Shown: positions 44,001-52,469 of the stretch, piece after piece
Layout of the letters: the number at the start of each line of letters is the position of its first letter
Numbering within the stretch: position 1 is the first letter of the stretch
Source: Streptomyces gardneri
GTDB lineage: Bacteria; Actinomycetota; Actinomycetes; Streptomycetales; Streptomycetaceae
DNA: 64,000 bases
Assembly (NCBI RefSeq): GCF_006539185.1
Contig: NZ_BJMN01000015.1
Location: 144,227 to 208,226, forward strand
Direction: 5' to 3'
Translations under genes and position numbers: made by a program
Notes under the pieces: generated by a model
Database searches by the model: none
Told to the model about the DNA's origin: nothing
The model's input: the letters and a program-made list of their open reading frames with translations, nothing else

Positions 44001-45789
44001 GGCCCGAGGAGTTGGTGACCTCGGTGAGGTTGCCCAGGCCGTCGTATCCGTATCCCAGGACGGTGACCGGGCCTTCGGCGGTGCGCAGGGAGAGTTCGCG
44101 GATACGCGTGTCTTCAGCCGTGAGCTGGACGGTGTAGCCGCCGTTGTGGGTGACCACGGTGGGGGTTCCGTCTGGGCACCGGGAAACGGTGATCCGATTG
44201 TGGTTTCTGTCGGTCAGCCTGGTCAGCCAGTAAGCGGGAGAGGCGCGGTAGGGGCTGCCGGTGAAGGAGCGGGTCAGCCCGGTGTGAGGGTCGGTGGTGA
44301 GGTAGGTGGTCTCGTCCTCGCTCTGACCGCCATGGACCAGAGCGATCCGGGGACCCTCGATGGGCAGGACTGGGGTTCCGTCCGGGAGAGGGAGACGGGG
44401 ATAGACCAGGGTAGAACCGTCCTCGCGTGCCCAGATCGCACCGGCTCCAGGCGCGTCCAGTTCGAGGCGTTCATCGAGGGTGGAGGCCCAGCTGCGGCCG
44501 AAGAAGTGCCCGAAGCGGTACTCGGACAGATGGGTGCGGCGAAGGACGAGGGGAAGGACTCCGGGAAGGGACAAGTCGGTCTGGGGGAGAGTCATCTCAC
44601 CCGTCGCCACGTCGACCGGGTCGTTCGCGCACTTCTTCTTACCGAGCTCGATTCCGTGTCGGCGCGGGTCGGACTTCACTTCGCTCAGCGAATCAGGCTT
44701 CAGGTGAGCGTCCTTGCCCCTGCCACCATGATCGCCGGAGTTCTTACCCCGATCCCGGTCGTCGTGCTCGCCCTTGCGCTGGCGGGCGATGCGGAGCGCG
44801 GTCTCGTCGTCGTTGTTCTTGTGGTCCTTGGAGATCTGCTTGACGGCCTTGGGGAGCGTGTCGCCGATGTGGTCGCCCATGGTCTTGGCGGACTTCACGA
44901 GGGCGCCCATGGCCTTCTCGATGACCGGGTCGAGGGCGTTGGCGATGTCGTCCCGGCCCTTGTTGCGGCCCTGGTGCCCCTTGGCCTTGTTCAGTTTCCC
45001 GGCGGTCTTGCCGTGGATGCCGGCGCTGACACCGTTCAGCCGGGTCCCGGCCTGGTCGTGCTCGTCGTGCTCGATGTGGAAGCCCGTGCCCTTGCCACCT
45101 CCGCCGCCTCCGGCGGAGGCGAGGTTCAGGCCTTCCTTCGCACCCTGTACGCCCTCGTCGAAGCCCTCCTTGCCGGCCTGCTTTGTCTGGTCGAGGTTCA
45201 CACCGTTCTGGACGCCCAGCGCGTCCATGCTCACCTGCACGACCAGGTCGGCCGCCATGTTCTCCAGCGCGGCCACGACCGGCTCGGTCATCACCGAGAC
45301 GATGTGACCGACGGCCTCCTCCATCGCGCTCGTGATCAGCTTCAGGAGCTGCTTCTTCGTGAACGCGATCGCACCGGCGCCGAGCAGGGCGGACAGACCG
45401 CCCGTCACGGGGATGAGGGCCATGGCGAGACCGGTCTGGCCGGCCAGGATCCCCAGCTCCGCGACGGCCTTCCACTTCATGCCCTCGATCGCGCCCGCCG
45501 CCAGGTCCAGCGCGTCCGCGATGGTCCGTGCCGCGGACACCAGGTCCTTGAGGTGCTTGCCCTTGACCTTGGTCCAGTGCTCGTTGAGTGCGTCCATCGC
45601 CTCGCCGTGACCCGACGACAGCAGACGTTCCATGTGGTTGTTGGCGAGCTGACCGTCGTCGGCGAGGTCGTCCGCGAACTCCCGCAACGCGTCCGCCATG
45701 TCGCGATAGGCGTCCTCGTCGACGTTCGGCCAGTTCACCCCCACCAGGTCCAGCAGGGTGTCCGCCCAGTCCGGCACCGTGACAGCCAT
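41071..45789 (-). CDS. WXG/Rhs polymorphic toxin with nonspecific nuclease C-terminus
   Basis: A 1572-residue polymorphic toxin. Residues 1-190 are a WXG100/CpnT-N-like helical export domain (LVGVNWPNVDEDAYRDMAD). Residues 190-385 are Gly/Lys/Asp-rich. DUF6531 starts at about 386 (DPVDVATGEMTLPQTDLSLP). RHS/YD repeats run from about 460 to 1370 (YGYDGLGNLTEV, YVYDAEGRVIST). The RHS core GLHYNFNRYYDPEVGRYLSP and DPLGL ends near 1413. The last 159 residues are the toxin, with ARGHMLARQLGGSGDIDDNL and N-x-x-r-M-S-x-F-E-Q-R-V, the DNA/RNA nonspecific endonuclease (NS_2) pattern with catalytic His. Probably exported by a type VII system and acts on DNA in rivals. ATG 45789 has GGGGGA upstream. Confidence 0.92.
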   Translation of the reverse strand: MAVTVPDWADTLLDLVGVNWPNVDEDAYRDMADALREFADDLADDGQLANNHMERLLSSGHGEAMDALNEHWTKVKGKHLKDLVSAARTIADALDLAAGAIEGMKWKAVAELGILAGQTGLAMALIPVTGGLSALLGAGAIAFTKKQLLKLITSAMEEAVGHIVSVMTEPVVAALENMAADLVVQVSMDALGVQNGVNLDQTKQAGKEGFDEGVQGAKEGLNLASAGGGGGGKGTGFHIEHDEHDQAGTRLNGVSAGIHGKTAGKLNKAKGHQGRNKGRDDIANALDPVIEKAMGALVKSAKTMGDHIGDTLPKAVKQISKDHKNNDDETALRIARQRKGEHDDRDRGKNSGDHGGRGKDAHLKPDSLSEVKSDPRRHGIELGKKKCANDPVDVATGEMTLPQTDLSLPGVLPLVLRRTHLSEYRFGHFFGRSWASTLDERLELDAPGAGAIWAREDGSTLVYPRLPLPDGTPVLPIEGPRIALVHGGQSEDETTYLTTDPHTGLTRSFTGSPYRASPAYWLTRLTDRNHNRITVSRCPDGTPTVVTHNGGYTVQLTAEDTRIRELSLRTAEGPVTVLGYGYDGLGNLTEVTNSSGLPMRFTYSPEGRITSWTDRNDSTFRYVYDAEGRVISTVGPDGYLSSTFAYGVHPETGDQVTRYTNSQSATTTYVVNGLLQITAEIDPLGHATRFEFDAHDHLLVQTDALGRATCFERDEHGNLVGLVAPDGVRTTASYSELHQPEVITERAGISRSYGYDERGNLTVSVDPAGARTEYAFTSGGHLCLVRDAVGASTHITTNAAGLRLQLTRPDGSTASCLRDAFGRVVEVVDAAGGVVRQGWSVEGKLTWRELPDGSREEWTWDGEGNLVSHTDRMGRTSTHSCGPFDLLLGTQTGEDSSYRFTHDTELRLTAVTNADGLVWEYSYDAAGRLVAEKDFDGRMLTYERDPCGRLIRRTNAAGQSLSFDRDVLGRVTRIQHGDGSASHFDHDESGHVAQIVNAHSRILLERDPLGRVVSETVNGATLSFAYDALGRRVARRTPSGAESRMEYAPGGLASYTAGDHVFRFERDALGRETARFVDDALEMRQDWDPVGRVTHTAWESDRSPLLRRSYTYQADGMPTSVEDSLAGRRTFALDDASRVCEVQARGWTEQYAYNAAGDQSRTALCDQAPGQAAAGDRHYEGARLTRAGRTRYSYDAQGRLTLRRTKTLSGATLTWHFQWDAEDRLIQVQTPEGDRWRYLYDALGRRLSKQRLGRNDEEVTQTTTFCWDGAQLAEQRGEDATLVWDYAGARPLCQRETKTDGTQRDVDRRFFAMVTDLVGSPTELVSLDGSLAWRARSTAWGATQWNTNSSAYTPLRYPGQYFDPETGLHYNFNRYYDPEVGRYLSPDPLGIAPSINPYSYVVNPFVLSDPLGLAACEPDPTWGGQVRWVRDQHGRPFEMHAVITRNMLDEGTSARNSIIPPGYQSDKGQARGHMLARQLGGSGDIDDNLFTISQNPANTPRMSMFEQRVYDAVYDHDVVQYSVYLEYADDDPDSPPETIQLEAFGTKKGRDGKLLFDEGKFIDNPAHLEPRP

Positions 45790-46107
45790 GGCGTGAAATC
45801 CCCCGTCAGATGATGATCAGTCAGCCAAACAGTCCTACCACGGTGTCGGCGCGACGTGTAATCCGCGATAGCAACCTGTAGGGATGGATGACGCAAAACA
45901 TCCCCGGTCTGACGAACTCAACAGGTCACGCGCTTGCGCATCCAACGGGCCCTGCGCAGCAACCGTGGACGCCGTCGCACATGCGACTGGGCCCCAGAAG
46001 GTACGGGGCCTTGCGGAGCTCAGCAAGTCACCACCAGCACCCCCATCGGCCACTCACGACACCGCTCATGCCAGACCGCAGTGCGCGGACCAGGTAGATA
46101 TCAAGGC
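45790..46107. other. intergenic, nothing recognised
   Basis: No supported gene. It contains the promoter region of the Rhs toxin gene and the left border of the kinase remnant. Confidence 0.4.
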
Positions 46108-46480
46108 GCTGGCACGGTGTGGTGCACCGGGACCTGAAGCCGCAGAACGTGAACCCCCGGGTGGATCAGCCCGGAGCACTACCGCACGGGCGCCACGGGA
46201 CCAGGCGGGGACGTCTTCACCTGGGGCGCCCTCGTCGCCTACGCCGCCACCGGACGCCACCCGCTTGGCAGCGGCGCGCCGGACGTCGTTGCGTATCGCG
46301 TCATGGTGGAGGAGCCCGACCTCGGCGGTCTTCCCGAACCCCTGCGGGAGATCGTGGAACGTGCTCTCACGAAGGACCCCGGCGGCCGGCCTGCCGCCGG
46401 CGACGCGGCCGAGGCCTGTGCCGCCCTGCTGGCCGCGCATGCCACCCAGGTCCTGGCCGCGCCAGCTCGTTGTCGACGAG
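46108..46480 (+). pseudogene. Ser/Thr protein kinase remnant
   Basis: From about 46115 one frame gives VVHRDLKPQNV, the catalytic loop. A jump deletes the DFG region, and another frame continues SPEHYRTGATGPGGDVFTWG, ALVAYAATGRHPLG, then VEEPDLGGLPEPLREIVERA and ACAALLAAHATQVLA. So this is the C-lobe of a kinase with an internal deletion, lacking the N-lobe. It is clearly dead and is a second trace of kinase loss in this window. Confidence 0.8.
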
Positions 46481-46790
46481 CCACTTCTGTACGGCGGCTG
46501 TGACGTCGCCGCTGGCCGCGTCGACCATGGCCTTGAACTCGGCGCCGTCGAATCCTTCCTTGCCGGAGCCCGGGCCTCCCTGGTTGTCGGCGTAGGCGCG
46601 TTCTTCCGTTCCGTCGCGGCGCTGGATCACGTTGCGGCGGACGCCGGGGGAGTAGGCCGGCGGAGTCGTGCTTGAAGGAGCCTTTGCGGGCTCGCACGGT
46701 GAAGGCCACGAGCCCGCCGTTGGCGGCTGTGTCCTCGGCCACGGGCCGCAGCCGGCTTACTGACGCCGTGACCTGTGCCCGCAGGTGGCA
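46470..46790 (-). pseudogene. unidentified gene remnant
   Basis: Minus-strand coding-like sequence in two frames: TASVSRLRPVAEDTAANGG, LVAFTVRARKGSFKHDSA, then after a shift VIQRRDGTEERAYADNQGG, FDGAEFKAMVDAASGD and VQKWLVDNELA. The end abuts the kinase remnant. No family recognised. Confidence 0.35.
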
Positions 46791-46844
46791 GCAGAGCGTC
46801 GGCCGACGTCGATGGCAACTGGGAAGCGGACGCGGCCACGGAGT

Positions 46845-47080
46845 GATCAATGGGTTGGCTTCGCGGAAGACGTATCGGCGTCCGCATCGCCCGCAAGGGC
46901 ATCGAGTCCAGCGAACGGCTCGGCCGACGCCGTTGGGTCATCGAACGGACCATGTCCTGGCTCACCGGCTACCGCCGCCTCAACCACCGCTACGAACGCC
47001 ACCCCCGCAACTACCTGGCCTTCCTCGGCCTGGCAGCCGCACTCTGCTGCTACAAACGCTTCCGCAACCTCACCACGTAG
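46845..47080 (+). pseudogene. IS5-family transposase, C-terminal remnant
   Basis: Reads RRIGVRIARKGIESSERLG, RRRWVIERTMSWLTGYRRL, NHRYERHPRNYLAFLGLA to a stop at 47080. This is the DDE Glu-containing end of an IS5 transposase, of the same type as the copy at 6150-6760, whose sequence stops where this one begins. Confidence 0.85.
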
Positions 47081-47219
47081 GACACGGTCTTAGAACCCCG
47101 GTGCTCTTAGAACCCCGGAAAGTTGCCTCCGGGGCCGCCGAAGCCACTCCGCATGCTGGTCGTACACCAGCCAGTTCGTGCGGGGGCGCATGGCGCCCCA
47201 GGGATGGAGACGATCCGAC

Positions 47220-47435
47220 ATGTCGCAGTCGCAGGAGAGGCCCTCAATGCCTGAACGACCGCCGCGAGGGAACGGATTTGACGCCCGGCGCGTACTCCTT
47301 GTTGGCGGCACCGTGACAGCGGGCGCAGCTGCCGTCGCCAGCCCAGCACTGGCCAGCGGGATCGGAGCCGCGGTCGCCGTGTACGCAATGCTGGATCAGG
47401 CGCTTCGGAGGAGGAACCGAGATGGTGCGGAATAG
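47220..47435 (+). CDS. small membrane protein
   Basis: A 71-residue protein starting at ATG 47220, with GGAGA nine bases upstream. A hydrophobic core (VLLVGGTVTAGAAAVASP, ALASGIGAAVAVYAML) makes one or two membrane passes. Its end overlaps the next gene by 14 bases. Function unknown; the pair looks like a coupled unit. Confidence 0.6.
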   Translation: MSQSQERPSMPERPPRGNGFDARRVLLVGGTVTAGAAAVASPALASGIGAAVAVYAMLDQALRRRNRDGAE

Positions 47436-48522
47436 GCAGCCACGCGAGGGCAGCGCCGACGCACAACTGATCGAGGCGCTACGGGCACGAGGCGTTGATG
47501 GGGTCACTGTTTCCCGTCTGGAAGGCTGGCGAGCCAAGGGGTATCTGCCCCCTAGCCCTCGTCAGCACCTCGGCAGGGGACAGGGCAGCCGCTCCCTCCC
47601 GGTCTCTGAGGAACTGATCTACCGAGCAGAGGAGATTGCCCGCACCGTGACTCAAGGCAGCTTCCGCCGAATGTATGCCTGGCCATGGTGGGCCGCCAAC
47701 GCCACGCCCAGGACAGCCCAACTCCTGCGCACCGAGATGCTGGCCGCGCTGGAGGACAACCACCTGGACATCGACGGCCTTGAGAGCGGTGATCACGATG
47801 GGGCCTTCGACCAGCGACTCGACCTCGCCGCACATCTAGCCGCAACGAGCAAGGTCCAGGGGCACAACGCCAACTGGTTGATCCACCGTTCCTGGGCCGA
47901 ATTCGGCGAAGAGGACGGCTACCCCATGACCGAATGGATGCCCGGACTCGACAAGGACAGATTCAGCTACGAAGGCCGCCTGATTCGAACCCAGCTTACG
48001 ATCAACCCCGACGATGTGGGCGGCATCGACGCCCTTGCCACGGTCCTTCGTGAGGACCACCCGGAGTCGTTCGCTGAGGCGAGGCTTCGACAACTGCAGG
48101 GCCTCGAGCTTAAGGGCGAGCAGCCACTGGACAACCTTCGGAGGCCCGAGGACCTCGCCGACACAATACGAGGCCTCACAGATGACGAGCTGTGTCAAGC
48201 TGCCGACGCCTACTTCCGCGTCCTCCGTATCCTGCACTCCGTCATCCTGTTCGGCCGACTCAGTGCACGACGCAAGGCTCAGCTTGCCGGCGAGCCCTGG
48301 AGAGGTCCCGGCCACGATTGGGCTGGCATTGAGCGCGCGCTCAACCACCCCTTGTGGCGCCTTTGGTTCAGTTGGTCGGGCATCCCGTGCAACTGCAAGC
48401 CCTGTGCCACCAGGACCGCACAGGGCGTGGCGTCGCTGTTCGTCCTACCGGGCTTCGCCGACGACGTCCGCGACTATGCCGCGCTCCTCATGGATGTCCT
48501 GGAAGCCCGCAAGCCTGCATGA
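47422..48522 (+). CDS. hypothetical protein with MerR-like HTH N-terminus
   Basis: A 366-residue protein with GGAGGAGG before ATG 47422. Residues 13-70 (DGVTVSRLEGWRAKGYLPPS, LGRGQGSRSLPVSEELI) look like a MerR-type helix-turn-helix followed by a wing. The rest is helical and unassigned (HPLWRLWFSWSGIPCNCKPC near the end carries CxCxxC). It does not look like a known regulator family; it could be a mobile-element or defence-linked regulator. Confidence 0.65.
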   Translation: MVRNRQPREGSADAQLIEALRARGVDGVTVSRLEGWRAKGYLPPSPRQHLGRGQGSRSLPVSEELIYRAEEIARTVTQGSFRRMYAWPWWAANATPRTAQLLRTEMLAALEDNHLDIDGLESGDHDGAFDQRLDLAAHLAATSKVQGHNANWLIHRSWAEFGEEDGYPMTEWMPGLDKDRFSYEGRLIRTQLTINPDDVGGIDALATVLREDHPESFAEARLRQLQGLELKGEQPLDNLRRPEDLADTIRGLTDDELCQAADAYFRVLRILHSVILFGRLSARRKAQLAGEPWRGPGHDWAGIERALNHPLWRLWFSWSGIPCNCKPCATRTAQGVASLFVLPGFADDVRDYAALLMDVLEARKPA

Positions 48523-48544
48523 CCACGGAACCGGCAACGACGCT

Positions 48545-48745
48545 GGGCCTCGCACGAACGGGAAGGCCGAGCGCTACAACCCATGCTCACCGCGAGTGGC
48601 CGTATGTTCGCGACTACACGTCCGAGCGAGCGCCACGTCGCGCTCGCCGAGTTTGTGAACTACTACAGCCACGTCCGTCCACACACCGCGCTCGACGGAC
48701 GACCGGCATCAGCCGGACCGCCGGGAGCGACTACCGTCTCGTCTT
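48545..48745 (+). pseudogene. IS481-family transposase, C-terminal remnant
   Basis: Reads RTNGKAERYN, then after a frame change MFATTRPSERHVALAEFVNY, YSHVRPHTALDGRPASAGP. These match the NGKAER...Y.HHRPHTALGG.PP signature at the end of IS481 transposases. All upstream catalytic parts are missing. Confidence 0.8.
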
Positions 48746-49472
48746 CGATCAGCCACTCGAACCGCTCGTGGAATGCATCCCCGCCGCACCACAAGGTGCG
48801 TCATGAGGGAGCCGCGAGGAGATCATCATGTTACGTGCCCCCGGACACATCGCGCCCAGATCCGCCACACTGCACTTTCCGCGCTGACACGGCTGCGAGC
48901 TTTCGGCCATGCAGGAGTCGTCCCAGCACGCTCCGTTTCTCGGTCGACTCCACTATCACTCGCGCCCACCAGCATGCGGCCGGGGTACACGCTTCAGCGT
49001 CGATCTCGGCTGGTCGTCCTGGGCAAGGGCTCCAACGGAGCTGCGTCGCGGTCCACTCGCCCGATGTAGCCCCGTCGTGAGCCATCTCGCGTGTGGGGGA
49101 AGAGCCTGTGCACGCAGGCGCCAGCCTGGGCGACTCGAGGATCAGCCCGGCCGTCTGGGCCGGCCCCGGTCGACTTCGTCGAGGTCTATCGAGCTGTCTG
49201 CTGCCCGGGAAGCCTGGGGGAGCCCCCATCACGACGGGATCTCTGCTCGCTCCCGTTCAATCGAAGACGTTGACGCGTCTTGGCGTCTTGGAATTTAAGG
49301 CTGAGGTGGGTATCTGATGCAGAATGTCAGTGCATAGCCTGGTCGTGTGCCATGTGGCCGGTACCTGCCCGGAGGTGGTGATCCGCCAAGGCCAACCCTG
49401 GCACCCTGGGCGCGGGTCACCGCTGAAGCGCTTGTCTCAGAGAGGCTCCGGGCGGGTGGGTGCGGGCTCTTT
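48746..49472. other. no recognisable gene
   Basis: A short plus-strand piece (SDYRLVFDQPLEPLVECIPA, near 48725-48806) is coding-like, but no gene with start, family or ribosome site is visible. I regard the region as decayed. Confidence 0.4.
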
Positions 49473-50363
49473 TTAGATGATGGGTGGGCGGCCCAGCCGG
49501 GTCATCCGCCACACTGTCCGCCACCGGATCGGGCGCCGCGGTGGGCACGGGACACGGACCCCTTCGAAGAATCCGGCCCACCACTGCCTCAACCCGGACA
49601 GCGGAGGCCTTTGCGCCAGCGTGTACGCCGCCCACGAGGCGAGATACACGGGCACCAGGACGGCGGGCAGGTGACGTTTGGCCAGCCAGACACGGTTGCG
49701 GCCTGTGTTGCGGTAGTAGACGGCATGACGCGTTGCCTCGGTGCGCGGGTGGCGCAGTACCGTGTCGGCCCGGTAGTCGATCTCCCACCCGGCGTCCAAG
49801 GCGCGCCACGCGAAATCGGCCTCCTCATGCGCGTAGAAGAACGATGCCGGGAACTCGCCGACCTCTTCGATCACCCGCATGCGGATGGCGTGGGCACCGC
49901 CCAGGAACGTGGTGACCGGCCCGGACTGCAACGGGTCGGATGCGCCCAGGCGGGGTACGTGCCTGCGCTGGGTGAGCCCTTCCTCGTCCACGATGCGGAA
50001 GCTGACGATTCCCAGGCGAGGGTTGTCAGTGAAGGCTTCCCGGACCAGCCGCAGGGTGTCGGTCCGGGGCAGCAGCCCGTCGTCGTCCAGGACCACGACC
50101 ACGTCCACGCCGCCGTGCTCGCGCAGCCACTGCACGCCCGCGTTCCGGCCACCGGGAATGCCCAGGTTCTCCGGCAGCTCAACGGCTGCCGCGCCTGCTG
50201 GGAGAGGAGGAAGTTCCACGCCCTGGCCCAGCACCACGACCGTCGCCGGAGGACCTTCCTGAGCGGCCACCGATTCAACAAGCGCCTGAAGTTCCTGGCG
50301 CCGGTCTCCCATCGTCAGCACCACCACGCCCACCGTCACGGCATCTGCGCCGGCGCCCGTCAT
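49473..50363 (-). CDS. family 2 glycosyltransferase
   Basis: A 296-residue GT-A glycosyltransferase. VGVVVLTMGDRRQELQALV opens the fold, ENLGIPGGRNAGV binds the nucleotide, VVVVLDDDGLL gives the DxD-type motif, and FFYAHEEADFAWRALDAGW is the acceptor/ED motif. The C-terminus has a hydrophobic segment (AVLVPVYLASWAAYTLA) that may touch the membrane. Its ATG overlaps the stop of the XRE/TPR regulator (ATGA). Partner genes suggest it decorates a small peptide or envelope molecule; the sugar and acceptor are unknown. Confidence 0.9.
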   Translation of the reverse strand: MTGAGADAVTVGVVVLTMGDRRQELQALVESVAAQEGPPATVVVLGQGVELPPLPAGAAAVELPENLGIPGGRNAGVQWLREHGGVDVVVVLDDDGLLPRTDTLRLVREAFTDNPRLGIVSFRIVDEEGLTQRRHVPRLGASDPLQSGPVTTFLGGAHAIRMRVIEEVGEFPASFFYAHEEADFAWRALDAGWEIDYRADTVLRHPRTEATRHAVYYRNTGRNRVWLAKRHLPAVLVPVYLASWAAYTLAQRPPLSGLRQWWAGFFEGVRVPCPPRRPIRWRTVWRMTRLGRPPII

Positions 50364-51814
50364 ACTCGGGCCCGCAGTAGTTCGGCCGCTCGCTGCCCCA
50401 GGCTTGCCGCGCCGACCACGCCACGCTTGCGGTACCTGGCCGCCTGCGACTGGATGGATGTGATCTCCTGCCTGTTGCGATCAGAGACCACGCCGTCCAT
50501 GAAGTCCAGAGACCGGCTCCACAGGCCCACCGCCTCCTCGTGACGGTGCTGGGCGGCCACCGACTTGCCCAGGTTGACCATGGTCAGGCCGTGCACACGC
50601 TGGTAGGTTCCCGGCGTGCGGTCCGCCAGCGCGGCCCGGTAATGCCGTTCAGCCGCTGGATAGTCCCGCATCGCGGTCAACGTCTTGCCCGTGTGCGAGG
50701 CGACGGTGGCCGCCACGGGCCCTGACGCCGCAGCAAACGACAGCACTGGCTCCCGCGTGTCCAGGACCGCGTCTTCGGCCGCCAGCAGCGCACGGGCCGC
50801 CTTCCCGCTCTCCCCGCTCGTCCCATACGCCCTGGCGCAGGTCACCAGCAGCAGCGCCTCGGTCCGCCGGTCGACCTTCCCCGATGCCCGCCGCAGTGCC
50901 TCCTCCGCGAGCTCCACGCAGGAGTCCGGATGGCCGAGGTCGAGCGCCTGGTGCGTCATGGCCCGCAGCATCCACGCGGCGTGCCCGTGCGGGTCGGCCT
51001 CGCAGGCGAGCTGGTAACCAAGGAGGTAGTACTGCTGCGCCGCGCCCTCCTGACCGAGGTCATGGTGCTTCCAGCCCACCAGCGTCGCCAACTGGGCAGC
51101 CGCCCCGAAGGCCTCCCTGCGCACCACGTCCGACGGGAACCGTGCGGCCAGCATGGGAGTCACCGTGTCGGTCAGGTACGCGGTGACTGTGCTCAGGCCG
51201 TGCCCGCCGCCGAGTCTCTCGTCCACGCCCCGGAACGTCTCGGTGAGCTGCCGGACCGTCGTGACTTCCTCGGCGCCGACATCTCCGCCGCGCTGGGCCG
51301 CCTTGAGTGTGGCTGCGACGGCGTCGCGGTCGTAGGACAGGGGCAGGCTGACGGCGGCAGCGGCGAAGGCAGAGCTCAGAAAATCTCTGCGTCGGAGCAT
51401 CGTGTATCTCCCGAGGTCGGCTGCGGTGGCCAGCGGATCGGCGCCCAGGGCCTCCCCGATGCCTGCGCAGCCTAGACCGATCTCGGCAACCGTCACCTTT
51501 CGCTTCATCCTTCTGGTGAGAGCCTCGGCGACATAGAACCTGGTCCGACCAGATGGTGTACCGCCGGCGACCCAGTAGGCGATGGCCGACGGTGCGGTGT
51601 TCAGTTTCTCGCCGGCCTCGGCCGCCACGGTGCGGACTTCGCGGGCCAGCGCGTAGTAGGTGATTCCGGCCTCGGCGATGACGTCCGCTAACCGGCCGTT
51701 CGGTGTGCGGCTCCCCGTCAACTTCTGCTCCCTGCAAGCGATCTTGAACGGCTTGAACGAGTTCGCGACATGCCAACGGTACTCACTTTCCGTGCAGCAC
51801 AGTTCACTGTTCAT
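50360..51814 (-). CDS. XRE-type regulator with TPR-like domain
   Basis: A 484-residue protein. The N-terminal part has a long HTH-like segment (NGRLADVIAEAGITYYALAR, KLNTAPSAIAYWVAGGTPSG). The body is TPR-like helices (QQYYLLGYQLACEADPHGHA, ERHYRAALADRTPG, HRHEEAVGLWSRSLDF). A RRRDFLSSAFAAAAVSLPL stretch resembles the one in the paralogue at 16405. ATG 51814 is chosen by domain start; the ribosome site is weak. It is divergent from a set of tiny coupled ORFs and coupled to the glycosyltransferase, so it is the probable regulator of that cluster. Confidence 0.8.
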   Translation of the reverse strand: MNSELCCTESEYRWHVANSFKPFKIACREQKLTGSRTPNGRLADVIAEAGITYYALAREVRTVAAEAGEKLNTAPSAIAYWVAGGTPSGRTRFYVAEALTRRMKRKVTVAEIGLGCAGIGEALGADPLATAADLGRYTMLRRRDFLSSAFAAAAVSLPLSYDRDAVAATLKAAQRGGDVGAEEVTTVRQLTETFRGVDERLGGGHGLSTVTAYLTDTVTPMLAARFPSDVVRREAFGAAAQLATLVGWKHHDLGQEGAAQQYYLLGYQLACEADPHGHAAWMLRAMTHQALDLGHPDSCVELAEEALRRASGKVDRRTEALLLVTCARAYGTSGESGKAARALLAAEDAVLDTREPVLSFAAASGPVAATVASHTGKTLTAMRDYPAAERHYRAALADRTPGTYQRVHGLTMVNLGKSVAAQHRHEEAVGLWSRSLDFMDGVVSDRNRQEITSIQSQAARYRKRGVVGAASLGQRAAELLRARV

Positions 51815-51930
51815 CAGCCGCCCGGAGGCTGAAGAACCCTTCGGACGGCTTGCCTGAAGCAGCGGGCCGCACCGTGCCCCGTCCGTCGCACCACGGCCCG
51901 CTGCACCGACTTCACCCGCAGGAGTGCGCG

Positions 51931-52080
51931 ATGACCACGTCCATTGCCCCTGAGGCCGGTGGGCCGCCGGAATACGGCGTCCCCAGTGCGGAGCTCGTCG
52001 CCCGCGCTGAATCCGGCTTCGTGAATTTCCTCGCCCGGTTCGACGACGACGAGCAGGGCGACGAGAAGACCGCACGGTGA
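51931..52080 (+). CDS. 49-residue peptide, candidate RiPP precursor
   Basis: Starts at ATG 51931 with AGGAG 6 bases upstream. Reads TTSIAPEAGGPPEYGVPS, ELVARAESGFVNFLARFDDD and an acidic/basic tail. The acidic C-terminal half and tiny size suit a precursor or a small regulatory peptide, but no known class is matched. Its stop overlaps the next start (GTGA). Confidence 0.5.
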   Translation: MTTSIAPEAGGPPEYGVPSAELVARAESGFVNFLARFDDDEQGDEKTAR

Positions 52081-52268
52081 ACACCCACGAGGAAGACCAC
52101 CCGTGGCTGCACAGGACCGTCCGCGACATCGCGACCCGGGGCGAGGGCGAACTCACCGCCATCGTCCACGAGCATGCCGGCACCCGGACCGTGCGCATCG
52201 TGCACATCCGCCCCGCCTCCGGCATCGAGTGGACGACGGCCGCGAACAACGTCCAGCTCGTCAGGTGA
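52077..52268 (+). CDS. 63-residue protein coupled to the peptide gene
   Basis: Begins at GTG 52077 inside the previous stop. Reads EEDHPWLHRTVRDIATRGEG, LTAIVHEHAGTRTVRIVHI, IEWTTAANNVQLV, which is beta-rich with no membrane segment. Similar short proteins sit next to XRE/TPR regulators in Streptomyces (recalled, not searched). Function unknown. Confidence 0.55.
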   Translation: MNTHEEDHPWLHRTVRDIATRGEGELTAIVHEHAGTRTVRIVHIRPASGIEWTTAANNVQLVR

Positions 52269-52320
52269 CCCACACACTTCCCGCCGGAACCCCGGCGGGA
52301 GAAACAAGAAGGAGCACGAG

Positions 52321-52455
52321 ATGAACGAGAACGCTCCCAGCACGCCCCAGACCGACGGCCTGCTGGTCGCCCGTGAGGCCATCGCCGCCGCGCGTACCCG
52401 CGCGCAGCAGGAGTCGGACGGCGGATCGACCGGCGTCTCCGACACCAACGACTGA
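52321..52455 (+). CDS. 44-residue peptide, candidate precursor
   Basis: ATG 52321 has AAGGAG six bases upstream. Reads NENAPSTPQTDGLLVAREAI, AAARTRAQQESDGGSTG, ending VSDTND. The Ser/Thr/Asp/Asn-rich end could be a modifiable core; otherwise unassigned. It is followed 14 bases later by the JmjC/cupin gene. Confidence 0.5.
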   Translation: MNENAPSTPQTDGLLVAREAIAAARTRAQQESDGGSTGVSDTND

Positions 52456-52469
52456 ACGGAGACTCGAAC

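Noticed and set aside
43408..45813. 801-codon plus-strand frame opposite the Rhs toxin gene
   Set aside because: The toxin frame shows WXG, DUF6531, YD-repeat and nuclease motifs; the opposite frame shows none and is mirror codon bias.
49347..50543. 398-codon plus frame opposite the glycosyltransferase
   Set aside because: No ribosome site and no motif; the glycosyltransferase frame is unambiguous.
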